A DNA stretch of 64,000 nucleotides from Marinicrinis sediminis (GTDB lineage Bacteria; Bacillota; Bacilli; Paenibacillales; KCTC-33676). A model generated the notes under the pieces. The model saw only the letters and a program-made list of their open reading frames with translations. It did no database searches and was not told where the DNA came from. Within the stretch, counting starts at the first letter, position 1; each line of letters begins with the position of its first letter. Below, one piece after another: positions 43,734 through 52,561 of this stretch. Position numbers and translations under genes: made by a program. The stretch covers positions 124,001 through 188,000 of the forward strand of contig NZ_JBHUMM010000007.1 of NCBI RefSeq assembly GCF_042685085.1, in the 5' to 3' direction.

Positions 43734-45473
43734 TCAATGCGCAGCCCCTTCCATATGCTCAGCCTGGAGCATGGAGGCATACAATCCTTGCTGCTGGAGC
43801 AAGGTCTCGTGCGTCCCGGTTTCGACCACTTCGCCATCCTGCAGCACCAGCAGATGATCGGCCTCTCTCGTCACCGCAAGTCGGTGAGCAACCGTAATGG
43901 CCGTACGCGCAGCCAACAGCGGATTTAAGGTATGCTGAATCATCTGCTCGGTTTCCACATCAAGCTGAGCGGTCGCCTCGTCGAACAGCCATACCGGGGA
44001 CGGCTTCAGCAACGCTCTGGCGATCGCAATCCGCTGTACCTGGCCTCCGCTCAGACGTACGGATTCATCCATGATCGTTTCCAGCCCCTCAGGGAGCGTC
44101 GCAACCAGCTGATCCAGTCTGGCGTCTCGGCATGCATCCTGCACTTCGGTGGCGGTAGCCTGTGCATGTCCGATCGTCAGATTATCCTGCAAGGTGCCGT
44201 GAAACAAATGCACCCGCTGGGCCACAGGCGCGAGCTGTTCCCGCCACCATTGGATCGACAGCTCCGCCAAATCCACGCCCTCTATGAGAATCCGTCCAGA
44301 TGTCGGCTTCAGGTACCCCATTAACAGCTCCAGCAGGGTGCTTTTGCCTGAACCGGTCGGACCGGCAATCGCCAGCCAGTGTCCCTGTTCGAGTCGAAAG
44401 GATACATTTTTCAGCACGTCCTGCTCCGAATCCGGATAACGGAAACTCACCTGATCAAATTCAATCGCATAGCCCTTTTTCTGTGCTGGCAACTGTTTGC
44501 TGCCTCCGTCTTCCTCCGTCCATCCGAGCGGCTTCGTATCCAGAATCTCGAAAATGCGTTTGGCCGCCGAGATGCCGTTCATCGCGGCATGGTATTGCGT
44601 GCCCAATTGCCGAATCGGCGCATAGAAATCCGGGGCAAGCAGCAAAATCAGAAAGGCACTGCGAAAGTCCATCTCGCCCGAAATGAGACGCAGACCTAAA
44701 AATACGGCGATGATTGCCGTACTCAGCGTGGCAAACAGCTCCATCACGAAAGCAGAAAGGAACGCAACCCGCAGCGTTCCCATCGTAGTCTTGCGATAGC
44801 GTTCACTGACTCCGCGAATGATTTCGATTTGAGCCTTACTGCGATTGTAGAGCTTCAGCGTCGTCAATCCCTTGAGAATGTCCATGAAATGACCGCCAAG
44901 CAGTCCAAGTGTTCGCCATTGACGATCGGTCATCGCCTTGGCGCCGATGCCAATCAGAATCATGAACAGGATCAGCAAGGGCAGGGTCACAATAAATACC
45001 GCCGTCGTGACCAGATCAAGCCCCAGCACTGTGATGCCAATGGCGAACGGAATGATCATGGAATAGGCGGCTTGCGGAATATATTTGGCCAGATACGCAT
45101 CCAGATGCTCGATTCCGGCATATACCGTATGAATCAGTTCCCCGCTGCGCTCCCGCTTCATATAATGGGGGCCCAGCTTCGCGAGATGCCGTACGAGCCG
45201 GCTTCGCAAATCTTGCTTGATGCGAATGGTCATCGCGCTGGCCGCCCACTCTCCGGCAGTCTGTATCATCATACGCAGGACCAGCCACAACAAGAGCAGC
45301 CAGAGCAGTGGAAGCAGCGCCTGGAGATCCTTTTCCTGCAAGAAGGCGCCATCGATGATGGCGGCCAGAGTCGTCGCTTGCAGCAGGATGAACAGGCCCG
45401 TAAGAATGCCAAAGCCGATACTGATGACAAGCAGCTTGCGCGCTGAACCAATCTGCTTAAACAATCCTTTCAT
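43734..45473 (-). CDS. cydD: CydD subunit of the CydDC heterodimeric ABC exporter
   Basis: A 579-residue ABC half-transporter: six-helix membrane domain (~1-310; LLVISIGFGILTGLFILLQA, RERSGELIHTVYAGIEHLD) and ATPase domain (~335-570) with Walker A GPTGSGKST, signature RLSGGQVQRIAIAR and Walker B PVWLFDEATAQLD. With CydC it exports reduced thiols needed for cytochrome bd. The ATG lies two bases after the cydB stop, with no strong ribosome site of its own, so translation is probably coupled. The order cydA-B-D-C matches the functional set of four genes known in Bacillus. Confidence 0.92.
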   Translation of the reverse strand: MKGLFKQIGSARKLLVISIGFGILTGLFILLQATTLAAIIDGAFLQEKDLQALLPLLWLLLLWLVLRMMIQTAGEWAASAMTIRIKQDLRSRLVRHLAKLGPHYMKRERSGELIHTVYAGIEHLDAYLAKYIPQAAYSMIIPFAIGITVLGLDLVTTAVFIVTLPLLILFMILIGIGAKAMTDRQWRTLGLLGGHFMDILKGLTTLKLYNRSKAQIEIIRGVSERYRKTTMGTLRVAFLSAFVMELFATLSTAIIAVFLGLRLISGEMDFRSAFLILLLAPDFYAPIRQLGTQYHAAMNGISAAKRIFEILDTKPLGWTEEDGGSKQLPAQKKGYAIEFDQVSFRYPDSEQDVLKNVSFRLEQGHWLAIAGPTGSGKSTLLELLMGYLKPTSGRILIEGVDLAELSIQWWREQLAPVAQRVHLFHGTLQDNLTIGHAQATATEVQDACRDARLDQLVATLPEGLETIMDESVRLSGGQVQRIAIARALLKPSPVWLFDEATAQLDVETEQMIQHTLNPLLAARTAITVAHRLAVTREADHLLVLQDGEVVETGTHETLLQQQGLYASMLQAEHMEGAAH

Positions 45474-45475
45474 AA

Positions 45476-46492
45476 TCAGTAATCCAAATGATCACTTTCC
45501 GTGACCCGTTTACGGAACACCCAGTACGTCCAGGCCTGATAAGCCAGTACAAAAGGTACGGTCGTCAGCGCAACGATCGTCATCACCTTGAGGGAATATT
45601 GGCCCGAAGCTGCGTTGTATATGGTGAGATTCCATTCCGGATTCAGCGAGCTGATCATGACGCGCGGGAACAGATCCATAAATACCGTAATGGTAGACAG
45701 CGCGATCGTAATCCCGGTCATCACAAAAGCCCAGCCGAACCGCTTGGACTTGATCAGAAAATGCACGGACAACAACGCGAATCCTGCCAAAATCGGAATC
45801 GCACCAGGACTAATCCCGTCTCTTGTAAACATGTCTGTTTCGACATAGCTAAGCACGATGAACAGCAATAGCAGGGCAGATGTCCACGCTCCGGCTTTCA
45901 TCGCCACTTTGTGCGCTTTCTCCTTCAGTTCCCCTTCTGTTTTCAAGGAAAGGAACAGCGCGCCATGCAAGATGAACAGCAGTACGATGCTGATGCCCGC
46001 TGTTACGGAATATATACTGATCAGATCCCAGAAGCTGCCTACATAGTTCATACTCTCGTCAATCGGCACGCCCCGCATCAGATTCGCAAGGGCAACCCCC
46101 CACAGTAGCGGAGGCAGCAGACTGCCAACGAAAATAACCCAGTCCCAAGTCGCTCTCCAGCGCTTGCTCTCCAGCTTGCTGCGGAATTCAAAGGCCACAC
46201 CCCGTCCGATCAAGGCCAGCAGCATCAGGAACAACGCCATGTAAAATCCGCTAAACAAAGTTGCGTACCAGTGGGGAAATGCGGCAAACATCGCGCCCCC
46301 CGCCGTAATAAACCACACTTCATTACCATCCCAAAATGGGCCAATGGTATTGATAATGATTCTGCGATCGATATCCTTTTTACCCAGGAACGGCATCAGC
46401 ATACCCACGCCAAAATCAAAACCTTCCAGAAAGAAAAAGCCGACAAACAATACCGTAATCAATATAAACCATACGACCTCAAGCTCGATCAT
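45476..46492 (-). CDS. cydB: Cytochrome bd ubiquinol oxidase subunit II
   Basis: A 338-residue membrane protein of the CydB/AppB family with eight or nine helices. Family marks include WFILITVLFVGFFFLEGFDF at the front, FLGKKDIDRRIIINTIGPFW and DGNEVWFITAGGAMFAAFP (residues ~35-75). It pairs with CydA to form the high-affinity terminal oxidase. GAGGAGG lies 12 bases before the ATG. The 227-base gap to cydA is filled by a simple purine-rich tract on the coding strand. Confidence 0.95.
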   Translation of the reverse strand: MIELEVVWFILITVLFVGFFFLEGFDFGVGMLMPFLGKKDIDRRIIINTIGPFWDGNEVWFITAGGAMFAAFPHWYATLFSGFYMALFLMLLALIGRGVAFEFRSKLESKRWRATWDWVIFVGSLLPPLLWGVALANLMRGVPIDESMNYVGSFWDLISIYSVTAGISIVLLFILHGALFLSLKTEGELKEKAHKVAMKAGAWTSALLLLFIVLSYVETDMFTRDGISPGAIPILAGFALLSVHFLIKSKRFGWAFVMTGITIALSTITVFMDLFPRVMISSLNPEWNLTIYNAASGQYSLKVMTIVALTTVPFVLAYQAWTYWVFRKRVTESDHLDY

Positions 46493-46594
46493 AATCCAGT
46501 TTCGCCTCCTCTATTGTCCCTCGCTCACGTGTCCATCGCGATTCCATCGCTTTTCTATTGTGTTTCTATCGCGTGTCCAGCGTGGTTCTCTGCC

Positions 46595-46652
46595 ATCTCT
46601 TTTTCTCTCTTTTTCTTTTTCTTTCTCTCTATCTCTATCTCTGTCTCTATTC
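46595..46652. repeat. Polypyrimidine/polypurine tract between cydA and cydB
   Basis: About 58 bases almost wholly C and T on the plus strand (G and A on the transcript), including tandem ATCTCT/GTCTCT hexamers at 46630-46648. It could affect mRNA processing or simply be slippage-prone; nothing else is seen in this gap. Confidence 0.7.
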
Positions 46653-46719
46653 CGAGCTATATATCTTAGCTCTCTACTCCTATCCGATCACCTGACAGCT
46701 TTGATAGCCCTATGATTCC

Positions 46720-48132
46720 TCAGAGCGCTCCCGCTTGCGTCGCATCGCGGTCAGGATGATGAGGCACATGGCCAGCATGCACATCCGCATCCGGGCCTAT
46801 CTTGATAAAATGAACAAATAAATAGACCAGTGCAGCTGCCAAGATGCCATAGATAACGGTAAAACCGATCAGGGATGTCAGAACCATACCGGCGGATACC
46901 GTCGGGGATACCCCGTCACTGGTCTTCTGAAGGCCAAACACAACCCAAGGCTGTCTGCCTACTTCCGTCATAATCCATCCCGCTGAATTCGCGATATATG
47001 GCAGAGCAATAGCTGGGACCATCCATTTCAGATAACGAACCTTGCCCTCCAGACGATTGCGCAGCATCAGAATCGTACCGATCAGACTGAGCAGGATGAT
47101 CAGCATGCCTGCACCCACCATGATGCGGAAGCTCCAGAACGTCGTTTTAACCGGTGGAATATAATTGCCAGGTCCATATTTCGCCTCATATTCCGCTTGC
47201 AGATCATTCATCCCTTTTACGCTGCCTTCGAATTTATTGTAGGCCAGCATACTGAGAGCGCCTGGAATGTCAACCTGAAAACCATTCTCCCCTTTTTCCG
47301 TATCAATAGAGGCAAACACGGTCCAAGGTGCCGGATCTTCACTCGTATCCCAAAGGGCTTCGGATGCGGCCATCTTCATCGGCTGGGATTCCATCAAATG
47401 CTGTGCCTGCTCATGACCGGTGAAGGCAACCAGAACACTGGCAATCAAAGTCACGACGATCGCGATGGAGAAGGAAGGCCTGAATATTTCTACTTGCTGC
47501 TTGCGTGCCAGCTTGTAGGCACTGATCCCGGCTACGAACATGCCGCCCGTCGTCAAAGCCGCTACAATGACATGGGGAAATTCAACCCATAGCTGCGGGT
47601 TGGTCAGCAAGTCTCCAAAACTCGTCATCTCGGCCCGCCCATTACGGATCGTATAACCCGTCGGCTCCTGCATGAATGAATTCGCGGTCAAAATCCAGAA
47701 CGCAGATATCGACGTCCCCACGAAAACAAGCCAAATGGAAGCCAGATGAATTTTCTTCGGCAGACGATCCCAACCGAAGATCCAGATTCCGATAAAGGTC
47801 GATTCCAGGAAAAAGGCAACCAGCGCTTCAACCGCCAGCGGGCCACCGAACACATCTCCCACATAGCGGGAGTAATCCGACCAGTTCATGCCAAACTGAA
47901 ACTCCTGCATAATCCCGGTCACGACGCCCACGGCAAAGTTAAGTAAAAACAATTTCCCCCAGAACTGCACCATCCGTTTATAATTGTCGTCATTGCTCAT
48001 CACGTATTTGGTCTGCATAAGGGCAATCAGAAATACCATCCCGATGGTCAACGGGACAAACAAAAAGTGATACACCGTTGTAATCCCAAATTGCCAGCGT
48101 GCCAAATCCAAGCTTTCAAACACATCCAACAC
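46720..48132 (-). CDS. cydA: Cytochrome bd ubiquinol oxidase subunit I
   Basis: A 470-residue haem-bearing subunit with nine helices. Conserved features: the His of VYHFLFVPLTIG (~22, haem ligand), ESTFIGIWIFGW (~105), QLWVEFPHVIVAALTTGG (His ~187, haem b558) and NSAGWIMTEVGRQPWVVFG (Met ~390). The Q loop is of the short type expected in Firmicutes. The start is GTG 48132 or GTG 48123; AAAAGGAG lies directly before the first and 8 bases before the second, so 48123 may be the true one. The promoter upstream has a perfect -10 box and an FNR/Rex-like dyad at -41.5. Confidence 0.95.
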   Translation of the reverse strand: MLDVFESLDLARWQFGITTVYHFLFVPLTIGMVFLIALMQTKYVMSNDDNYKRMVQFWGKLFLLNFAVGVVTGIMQEFQFGMNWSDYSRYVGDVFGGPLAVEALVAFFLESTFIGIWIFGWDRLPKKIHLASIWLVFVGTSISAFWILTANSFMQEPTGYTIRNGRAEMTSFGDLLTNPQLWVEFPHVIVAALTTGGMFVAGISAYKLARKQQVEIFRPSFSIAIVVTLIASVLVAFTGHEQAQHLMESQPMKMAASEALWDTSEDPAPWTVFASIDTEKGENGFQVDIPGALSMLAYNKFEGSVKGMNDLQAEYEAKYGPGNYIPPVKTTFWSFRIMVGAGMLIILLSLIGTILMLRNRLEGKVRYLKWMVPAIALPYIANSAGWIMTEVGRQPWVVFGLQKTSDGVSPTVSAGMVLTSLIGFTVIYGILAAALVYLFVHFIKIGPDADVHAGHVPHHPDRDATQAGAL

Positions 48133-48209
48133 TCCTTTTCAGCTGCATGCTGTCTTCATTTTCATATTTGTTGTCACTCGTTCAACTCATCCCATGTGGA
48201 CTTTCTGAT

Positions 48210-48252
48210 ATTATAAAAAAGCCCCTACATCCGCGATGTAACATTTATCACA
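48210..48252 (-). promoter_or_regulatory. cydA promoter with FNR/Rex-type site at -41.5
   Basis: On the minus strand TGTGA-TAAATG-TTACA (48252-48237) fits TGTGA-N6-TCACA at 9 of 10. A perfect TATAAT lies at 48215-48210 with no -35 box. If +1 is 48203, the dyad centre is at -41.5, the class II activator position. The segment between them (TACATCGCGGATGTA) is itself a short hairpin. Confidence 0.7.
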
Positions 48253-48300
48253 TTTTGGGGAGAGTGAGCGGAAAATCTATGAAGACAGTCACATTTCTGC

Positions 48301-48360
48301 AACAAAAAAAACATCGATCCTCCCGTAAATTCATACGGTACAGATCGATGCATGAGGGTG
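48301..48360 (-). terminator. Terminator of the methyltransferase gene
   Basis: On the minus strand CATCGATC (48360-48353) and GATCGATG (48319-48312), with inner CCGT/ACGG pairing, are followed by a run of eight T (48311-48304, one C within reach). It lies 68 bases past the stop. Confidence 0.8.
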
Positions 48361-48427
48361 AAAGATATGATTTTGTCCACGCTAATCCGTTGATATCTTG
48401 CAATGAATATGGATCAGATGAGGATGC

Positions 48428-49150
48428 TCAGTTCGAAACCGGGCAATAGGCAGTCAGGCGAATCAGATCATGCTGGAACCGGATATCCCGATCTTCTCTC
48501 ACCTCTTCGACTTCATGCGGCGAAGTGCTTAGCTCCATAATCCGCCAGTCTTTAAATTGCTGTTTCATCTTTTCCATCGTATCGCTTGTAGACATGTTCA
48601 ATTCAAGAGAAGGCTCTAACGGTTCTCCGGTTTCCGCGTCCTTTTCCCGAACATGCGTATTCACGACCACAGAGATCAAGCCACCAGGCTTGACTGCCTC
48701 TGCCAGCTGCAACAGTGCCTGCTGGAATCGCTCAACTGATGAGACATGCTCCAGACAGCCGTGAGCGACGATCACATCATAGGATTGAGGGGGAATACGA
48801 ATATATTCGATGTCTCCCTTTTTTACCGTGATAACATCCTCAACCTGATATTGTCTGCTGTAGGATTCCAGTTTGGAAAGGGCATCTTCAAGTACGTCTA
48901 CACCCGTAACCTTCCCGCCTCGCGGTCCAATGATCTTCGCCATCGGGATACTGTTGCGTCCAATTCCACAGCCAAGATCGAGTACGCGAAGTGAAGCAGC
49001 CTGTGTATGACGGGTCATCTGCCGCAATTCTTCCATCAACTGCTCATCTGGCTTCTCCAGCCAGGTCCCTTGCTCAAACAGCTCATATTCCTCATACATC
49101 TGTTGATGTCTAGCCTGTTCTTCCGTCCGTTTCTCTGTAAAGGTCTCCAT
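48428..49150 (-). CDS. Class I SAM-dependent methyltransferase
   Basis: A 240-residue soluble methyltransferase with a Rossmann-like fold. Motif I is SLRVLDLGCGIGRNSIPMAK (~55-73), the acidic residue of motif II is in VTGVDVLEDALSKLES (~83), and motif IV-like VIVAHGCLEHVSS and post-motif KPGGLISVVVNTH follow. A ~45-residue N-terminal helical cap (HQQMYEEYELFEQGTWLEKP) precedes. The general layout resembles TehB/UbiE-type small-molecule methyltransferases; the substrate cannot be told. GGAGGCG precedes the ATG. It is transcribed alone. Confidence 0.8.
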   Translation of the reverse strand: METFTEKRTEEQARHQQMYEEYELFEQGTWLEKPDEQLMEELRQMTRHTQAASLRVLDLGCGIGRNSIPMAKIIGPRGGKVTGVDVLEDALSKLESYSRQYQVEDVITVKKGDIEYIRIPPQSYDVIVAHGCLEHVSSVERFQQALLQLAEAVKPGGLISVVVNTHVREKDAETGEPLEPSLELNMSTSDTMEKMKQQFKDWRIMELSTSPHEVEEVREDRDIRFQHDLIRLTAYCPVSN

Positions 49151-49244
49151 CCGAAACGCCTCCTTCAGTAACCTGCTTTTTCTTAGATTACCCGTTTAGG
49201 AGGCAGATGTAACAGAGAAGATGAAAAGCGTGATGTCTGGCTCT

Positions 49245-49478
49245 TTACTTCCCAATCTGAATGCCTTTCTCAGATGACTTCTGGTTTTTGTTCGTATTCA
49301 CGAGCACAGGCAGTTTCTTCACACTTTTCACAAGCGGTGTGTGGCACTGGCTGCATGTAGGTGCTGCTTCAAAGGAAAAGTTGTCGCGCATCCACTCATT
49401 ACAGCCTTCCTCCGGACACGACCAGATCTGTGTGTCCTCTTCCACGATTTCTTCTGCAAACTTTTTTCGAACGTACAT
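49245..49478 (-). CDS. Cold-inducible YdjO-like zinc-ribbon protein
   Basis: A 77-residue protein matching the YdjO family of Bacillus (cold-inducible, unknown role): MYVRKKFAEEIVEEDTQIW, then a four-Cys zinc-ribbon-like pattern WSCPEEGCNEWMRDNFSF and PTCSQCHTPLV. The C-terminus is basic and polar. AGGGGGTATATGCG precedes the ATG. It follows the cold-shock gene csp on the same strand after a terminator, an arrangement that supports cold-related expression. Confidence 0.75.
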   Translation of the reverse strand: MYVRKKFAEEIVEEDTQIWSCPEEGCNEWMRDNFSFEAAPTCSQCHTPLVKSVKKLPVLVNTNKNQKSSEKGIQIGK

Positions 49479-49634
49479 CGCATATACCCCCTGTCATGGA
49501 TTACGGATTACGGCCTGTTTTCCATTCAAGCTGTGTGTTTCCTGATATTATATTCAAAGGATGAACCTTCACTTCCTATTTTATACAATCCAGTCCATTC
49601 ATATGAACCCACCCTGCATGAGGTTAGGTTCTTC

Positions 49635-49668
49635 ATGAAAAAATGCCCTTAACACGATGTTAAGGGCA
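49635..49668 (-). terminator. Terminator of the cold-shock gene
   Basis: Perfect 11-bp inverted repeat TGCCCTTAACA (49644-49654) with TGTTAAGGGCA (49658-49668), loop of three, followed on the minus strand by TTTTTTC. Confidence 0.9.
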
Positions 49669-49687
49669 CTTTCCAAAACGCGTAAGC

Positions 49688-49888
49688 TTACAGCTTAACT
49701 ACGTTCTCAGCTTGTGGTCCGCGATTTCCTTGAACGATGTTGAACTCAACACGTTGTCCTTCTTCAAGTGTTTTGAATCCGTCTCCGACGATTGCGCTGA
49801 AATGTACGAATACATCGTTGCCGCCTTCTACTTCGATAAATCCAAAACCTTTTTCTGCGTTAAACCATTTTACTGTTCCTGTTTCCAT
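49688..49888 (-). CDS. cspB: Cold-shock protein (CspA/CspB family)
   Basis: A 66-residue single cold-shock domain: TGTVKWFNAEKGFGFIEV carries RNP1 (KGFGFIEV) and DVFVHFSAIV carries RNP2; both aromatic nucleic-acid-binding surfaces are complete. It acts as an RNA chaperone. GGAGG precedes the ATG. The transcript probably starts near 50047, giving an ~160-base leader with a large hairpin followed by a U-rich stretch (49951-50020), typical of cold-regulated csp leaders. Confidence 0.95.
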   Translation of the reverse strand: METGTVKWFNAEKGFGFIEVEGGNDVFVHFSAIVGDGFKTLEEGQRVEFNIVQGNRGPQAENVVKL

Positions 49889-49950
49889 GAAAGAAAACCT
49901 CCACTACATTTTAAATTATATGATCTTCTTTATTGTTATAAAAAGCTTAT

Positions 49951-50020
49951 AAAATAAAAAATTCACATATTGCTCAAGGTTAAATCAACGAGAAATCTAA
50001 CCCTCAACAACACGTGAATT
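49951..50020 (-). promoter_or_regulatory. Structured csp leader with terminator-like hairpin
   Basis: On the minus strand AATTCAC (50020-50014) pairs with GTGAATT (49966-49960), with inner partial pairing of TGAGGGTTAGA with TTTAACCTTGA, and is followed by TTTTTATTTT. The hairpin lies about 70-130 bases before the csp start and could act as an attenuator or RNA thermometer. Confidence 0.55.
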
Positions 50021-50053
50021 CAGGTCGCGATCAATCTGATCCATAATACCCAT

Positions 50054-50082
50054 AGTGTAGCACACATGACAGCAAGTTGCAA
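50054..50082 (-). promoter_or_regulatory. Putative csp promoter
   Basis: On the minus strand TTGCAA (50082-50077), a 17-base spacer and an extended -10 TGC-TACACT (50059-50054). Expected start near 50047. Confidence 0.55.
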
Positions 50083-50142
50083 CCTGAATCTTCACCCGTT
50101 TTCGGTTCCCCGTTCGGCGAGCTCTACCCTATTGTATGCCAG

Positions 50143-50778
50143 TTATGATCCATGTATGCCTCCTTTTTGCGCAGGGAATAACGTATGAATATAAAGATTG
50201 CAAAATCGCTCATGCAGTTCAGGAACGGTATATGCGCAGTCCTGGGTAAGGTAAACAAATAAATCCGGGGCCATGGCAGCCAGCATGGCTCTTGAGGCAA
50301 AGTCCGGGTCCATCTCCTGACATTCCCCCCGCTTCATCCCTTCTTCCAGCAACTGGCGAATGGTCCCCTGGATAAATTGATACGGAGCAGAATCAAAGAA
50401 ACGCCCCCTGTCCTCATTGCAGGTTTGCTTGGCGAGCTGAACGGTATTCAGCCATTTCGGTTTGTGCTCCATAAATTGGAGGACGTCCAGTGTAAACTGC
50501 ATCAGGATGTGCTTGATCGACTTGTCGGATACAACCGGGTCGAGATACAGACTCACCTCTTGTTTGAATCGATAAAAACTTTCCTGCATGAGATCCAGGC
50601 ACAGATCCCCCTTGTGACGGTAACGACGGTACAAGGTACCCTGCCCGATGCCCGCTGTCTTGGCAATTTGGTGCATACTGACATTCTCAATGCCCTTTTC
50701 GTCGAACAGTTTTTGCGCTGTATGCAGAATCAATCGTCTTCTGTCTGATAGCTGGGGTCTTTCATCCGGTGCGATCAT
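50143..50778 (-). CDS. TetR-family transcriptional repressor
   Basis: A 211-residue repressor: HTH at residues ~12-58 (RRRLILHTAQKLFDEKGIEN then MHQIAKTAGIGQGTLYRRYR) and an all-helical ligand domain. The ATG at 50778 follows GAGGTGA; earlier in-frame codons run into the operator region. It is divergent from an MFS drug-efflux gene, and the gap carries two copies of CGGACAATTGTCCG that interleave with the efflux promoter. It most likely represses the pump and is released by a pump substrate. Confidence 0.9.
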   Translation of the reverse strand: MIAPDERPQLSDRRRLILHTAQKLFDEKGIENVSMHQIAKTAGIGQGTLYRRYRHKGDLCLDLMQESFYRFKQEVSLYLDPVVSDKSIKHILMQFTLDVLQFMEHKPKWLNTVQLAKQTCNEDRGRFFDSAPYQFIQGTIRQLLEEGMKRGECQEMDPDFASRAMLAAMAPDLFVYLTQDCAYTVPELHERFCNLYIHTLFPAQKGGIHGS

Positions 50779-50824
50779 GCTGGTCACCTCATTGTTAAAA
50801 GTTTGTGTGGGGCGGTGTGTGTTC

Positions 50825-50878
50825 TTGACATCCGGACAATTGTCCGCTATGATCCAAAGAGTGCGGACAATTGTCCGC
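50825..50878 (+). promoter_or_regulatory. Efflux promoter with two TetR operators
   Basis: TTGACA (50825-50830), 17-base spacer, TATGAT (50848-50853). Palindrome CGGACAATTGTCCG (50833-50846) fills the spacer, and GCGGACAATTGTCCGC (50863-50878) covers the start site. Their centres are 31 bases apart, about three helical turns. Confidence 0.9.
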
Positions 50879-50972
50879 CCTAACACAACATATAACGTTA
50901 TGATTTCTTCTTATTGTATCCCTGATTGAGACAGGGGTCAATCAAGGAGGAGAAAGATAGAGGAGGAGAAAA

Positions 50973-52457
50973 ATGTCAACTGCATCAAAAGCAAGCCCGG
51001 AAGCAGAATCGATGTCCATCAAAGCGATTCTTGCCCCTCTCGTGGCGATCATTATCGGATTATTCATGGTTATTCTGGATGGTACCGCCATGAACGTAGC
51101 CCTGCGCAGCCTCATGTCCGAATTCGGCCGCGACTTGTCCGTGGTTCAATGGACTGTAACGGGGTATGCGCTCGCCCAGGCTGCCGTCATTCCGCTAGCT
51201 GGCTGGTTGTCTGACCGGTATGGCGCCAAACGCATCTTTATCATCTCTGTTGGCTTGTTCACCATCGGCTCCCTGTTGTGCGCACTGGCCAACACCGTCG
51301 AAATGCTGATTCTCTTCCGAATCCTGCAAGGTTTGGGAGGCGGTATGGTCATGCCGATCGCGATGGCGATCATTTACCGACTCAGCCCGCCTGGAAAAGT
51401 AGGAACCGTCATGGGGATGCTAGGTGTGCCCATTCTGCTAGCTCCGGCTCTCGGACCAGTGGTAGCAGGACTATTCGTTGACTATGCCTCATGGGAATGG
51501 ATCTTCCTCATTAACATTCCAATCGGTATTATCGGTATCTTTGCCGGCATACGCACTTTGCCTAATATCGAACGCCAGGCGGTTGCCGCCCTGGATATGC
51601 TAGGTATTATCTTTGGACCGCTTGCCTTTGCTGCGCTGTCCTTCGGTGTCAGTGAAGGAGCCGTAGACTGGACGTCCGGTAAAACCATCGGAGGTATCGC
51701 CATCGGGGTCGTGGCGTTGATTATCTTCATCATCGCCGAGCTGTCTCGCAAGCAGCCGCTCCTGGAACTGCGTGTATTCCGTTCACCTGATTTTACCAAG
51801 GGTATTATCGTTCAGTGGATCTCGCAAATCGCGCTGTTTGGCTCGATGTTCCTGGTTCCCCTGTTCCTGCAGCTCACCAAAGGCTATACGGCACTGGAAA
51901 CCGGTCTGATCATGCTGCCACAAGCGATTGCTTCCGGATTGTTCATGCCGATTGGCGGCAAGCTGTTCGACAAATTCGGTGTAAGACCTTTGCTCGTTAC
52001 CGGAATGGGAATCGTAACACTCGCTTCCTATCTGTTCTCTACCGTTTCGGCAGAGGATGGACTCTTCATGATTATGCTGCCGCTCGCTCTGCTCGGTGCA
52101 GGTATGGGTCTGTCCATGATGCCGCTTAATACGCATTTGATTCAGGCTGCTCCGCAAAATCTGGTGGGACGTGTCACTTCCTTGACTACTGCGGCCCAGC
52201 AGGTCATGACATCCTTCGCCGTTGCCGGACTGAGCACGATTCTGGCCAACCGGATGGAGGCGCATCCCGAATTCGATCCGATGTCCATGATGCAAGGGCT
52301 CGGCGTCTTGTTTGACTCTTATAGTGATACTTTCTTCATCCTGTCTGTCATCGCCTTTATCGGCATGCTGCTTGGATTCTTACTGAAGAAACCAAAGCAG
52401 GCACCATCAGACGGCAGCTCACCAGAGGTTGAAGCTCCGATCATGGCCGGACATTAA
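50973..52457 (+). CDS. MFS multidrug efflux transporter, DHA2 (EmrB/QacA) family
   Basis: A 494-residue proton-driven exporter with 14 predicted helices. DHA2 marks: VVQWTVTGYALAQAAVIPLAGW (residues ~55-76), LSDRYGAKRIFIISV (motif A), RILQGLGGGMVMPIAMAI (motif B) and GVPILLAPALGPVVAGLFVD (motif C, drug antiporter). AGGAGGAGAAAA precedes the ATG. It is divergent from the TetR gene and controlled by the double operator between them. Likely substrates are lipophilic drugs, dyes or lipid-like compounds. Confidence 0.93.
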   Translation: MSTASKASPEAESMSIKAILAPLVAIIIGLFMVILDGTAMNVALRSLMSEFGRDLSVVQWTVTGYALAQAAVIPLAGWLSDRYGAKRIFIISVGLFTIGSLLCALANTVEMLILFRILQGLGGGMVMPIAMAIIYRLSPPGKVGTVMGMLGVPILLAPALGPVVAGLFVDYASWEWIFLINIPIGIIGIFAGIRTLPNIERQAVAALDMLGIIFGPLAFAALSFGVSEGAVDWTSGKTIGGIAIGVVALIIFIIAELSRKQPLLELRVFRSPDFTKGIIVQWISQIALFGSMFLVPLFLQLTKGYTALETGLIMLPQAIASGLFMPIGGKLFDKFGVRPLLVTGMGIVTLASYLFSTVSAEDGLFMIMLPLALLGAGMGLSMMPLNTHLIQAAPQNLVGRVTSLTTAAQQVMTSFAVAGLSTILANRMEAHPEFDPMSMMQGLGVLFDSYSDTFFILSVIAFIGMLLGFLLKKPKQAPSDGSSPEVEAPIMAGH

Positions 52458-52488
52458 AGACACTACGGATATATATCCACAATCAGCT

Positions 52489-52541
52489 CCCTATCTGCTC
52501 AGGCATCAGGCATATCCCTGATCCTGCAGATAGGGATTTTT
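52489..52541 (+). terminator. Terminator of the MFS gene
   Basis: CCCTATCTGC (52489-52498) pairs perfectly with GCAGATAGGG (52526-52535), with inner ATCAGG/CCTGAT pairing, followed by ATTTTTC. Confidence 0.85.
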
Positions 52542-52561
52542 CGAATGGAGGAACAGCGCGC

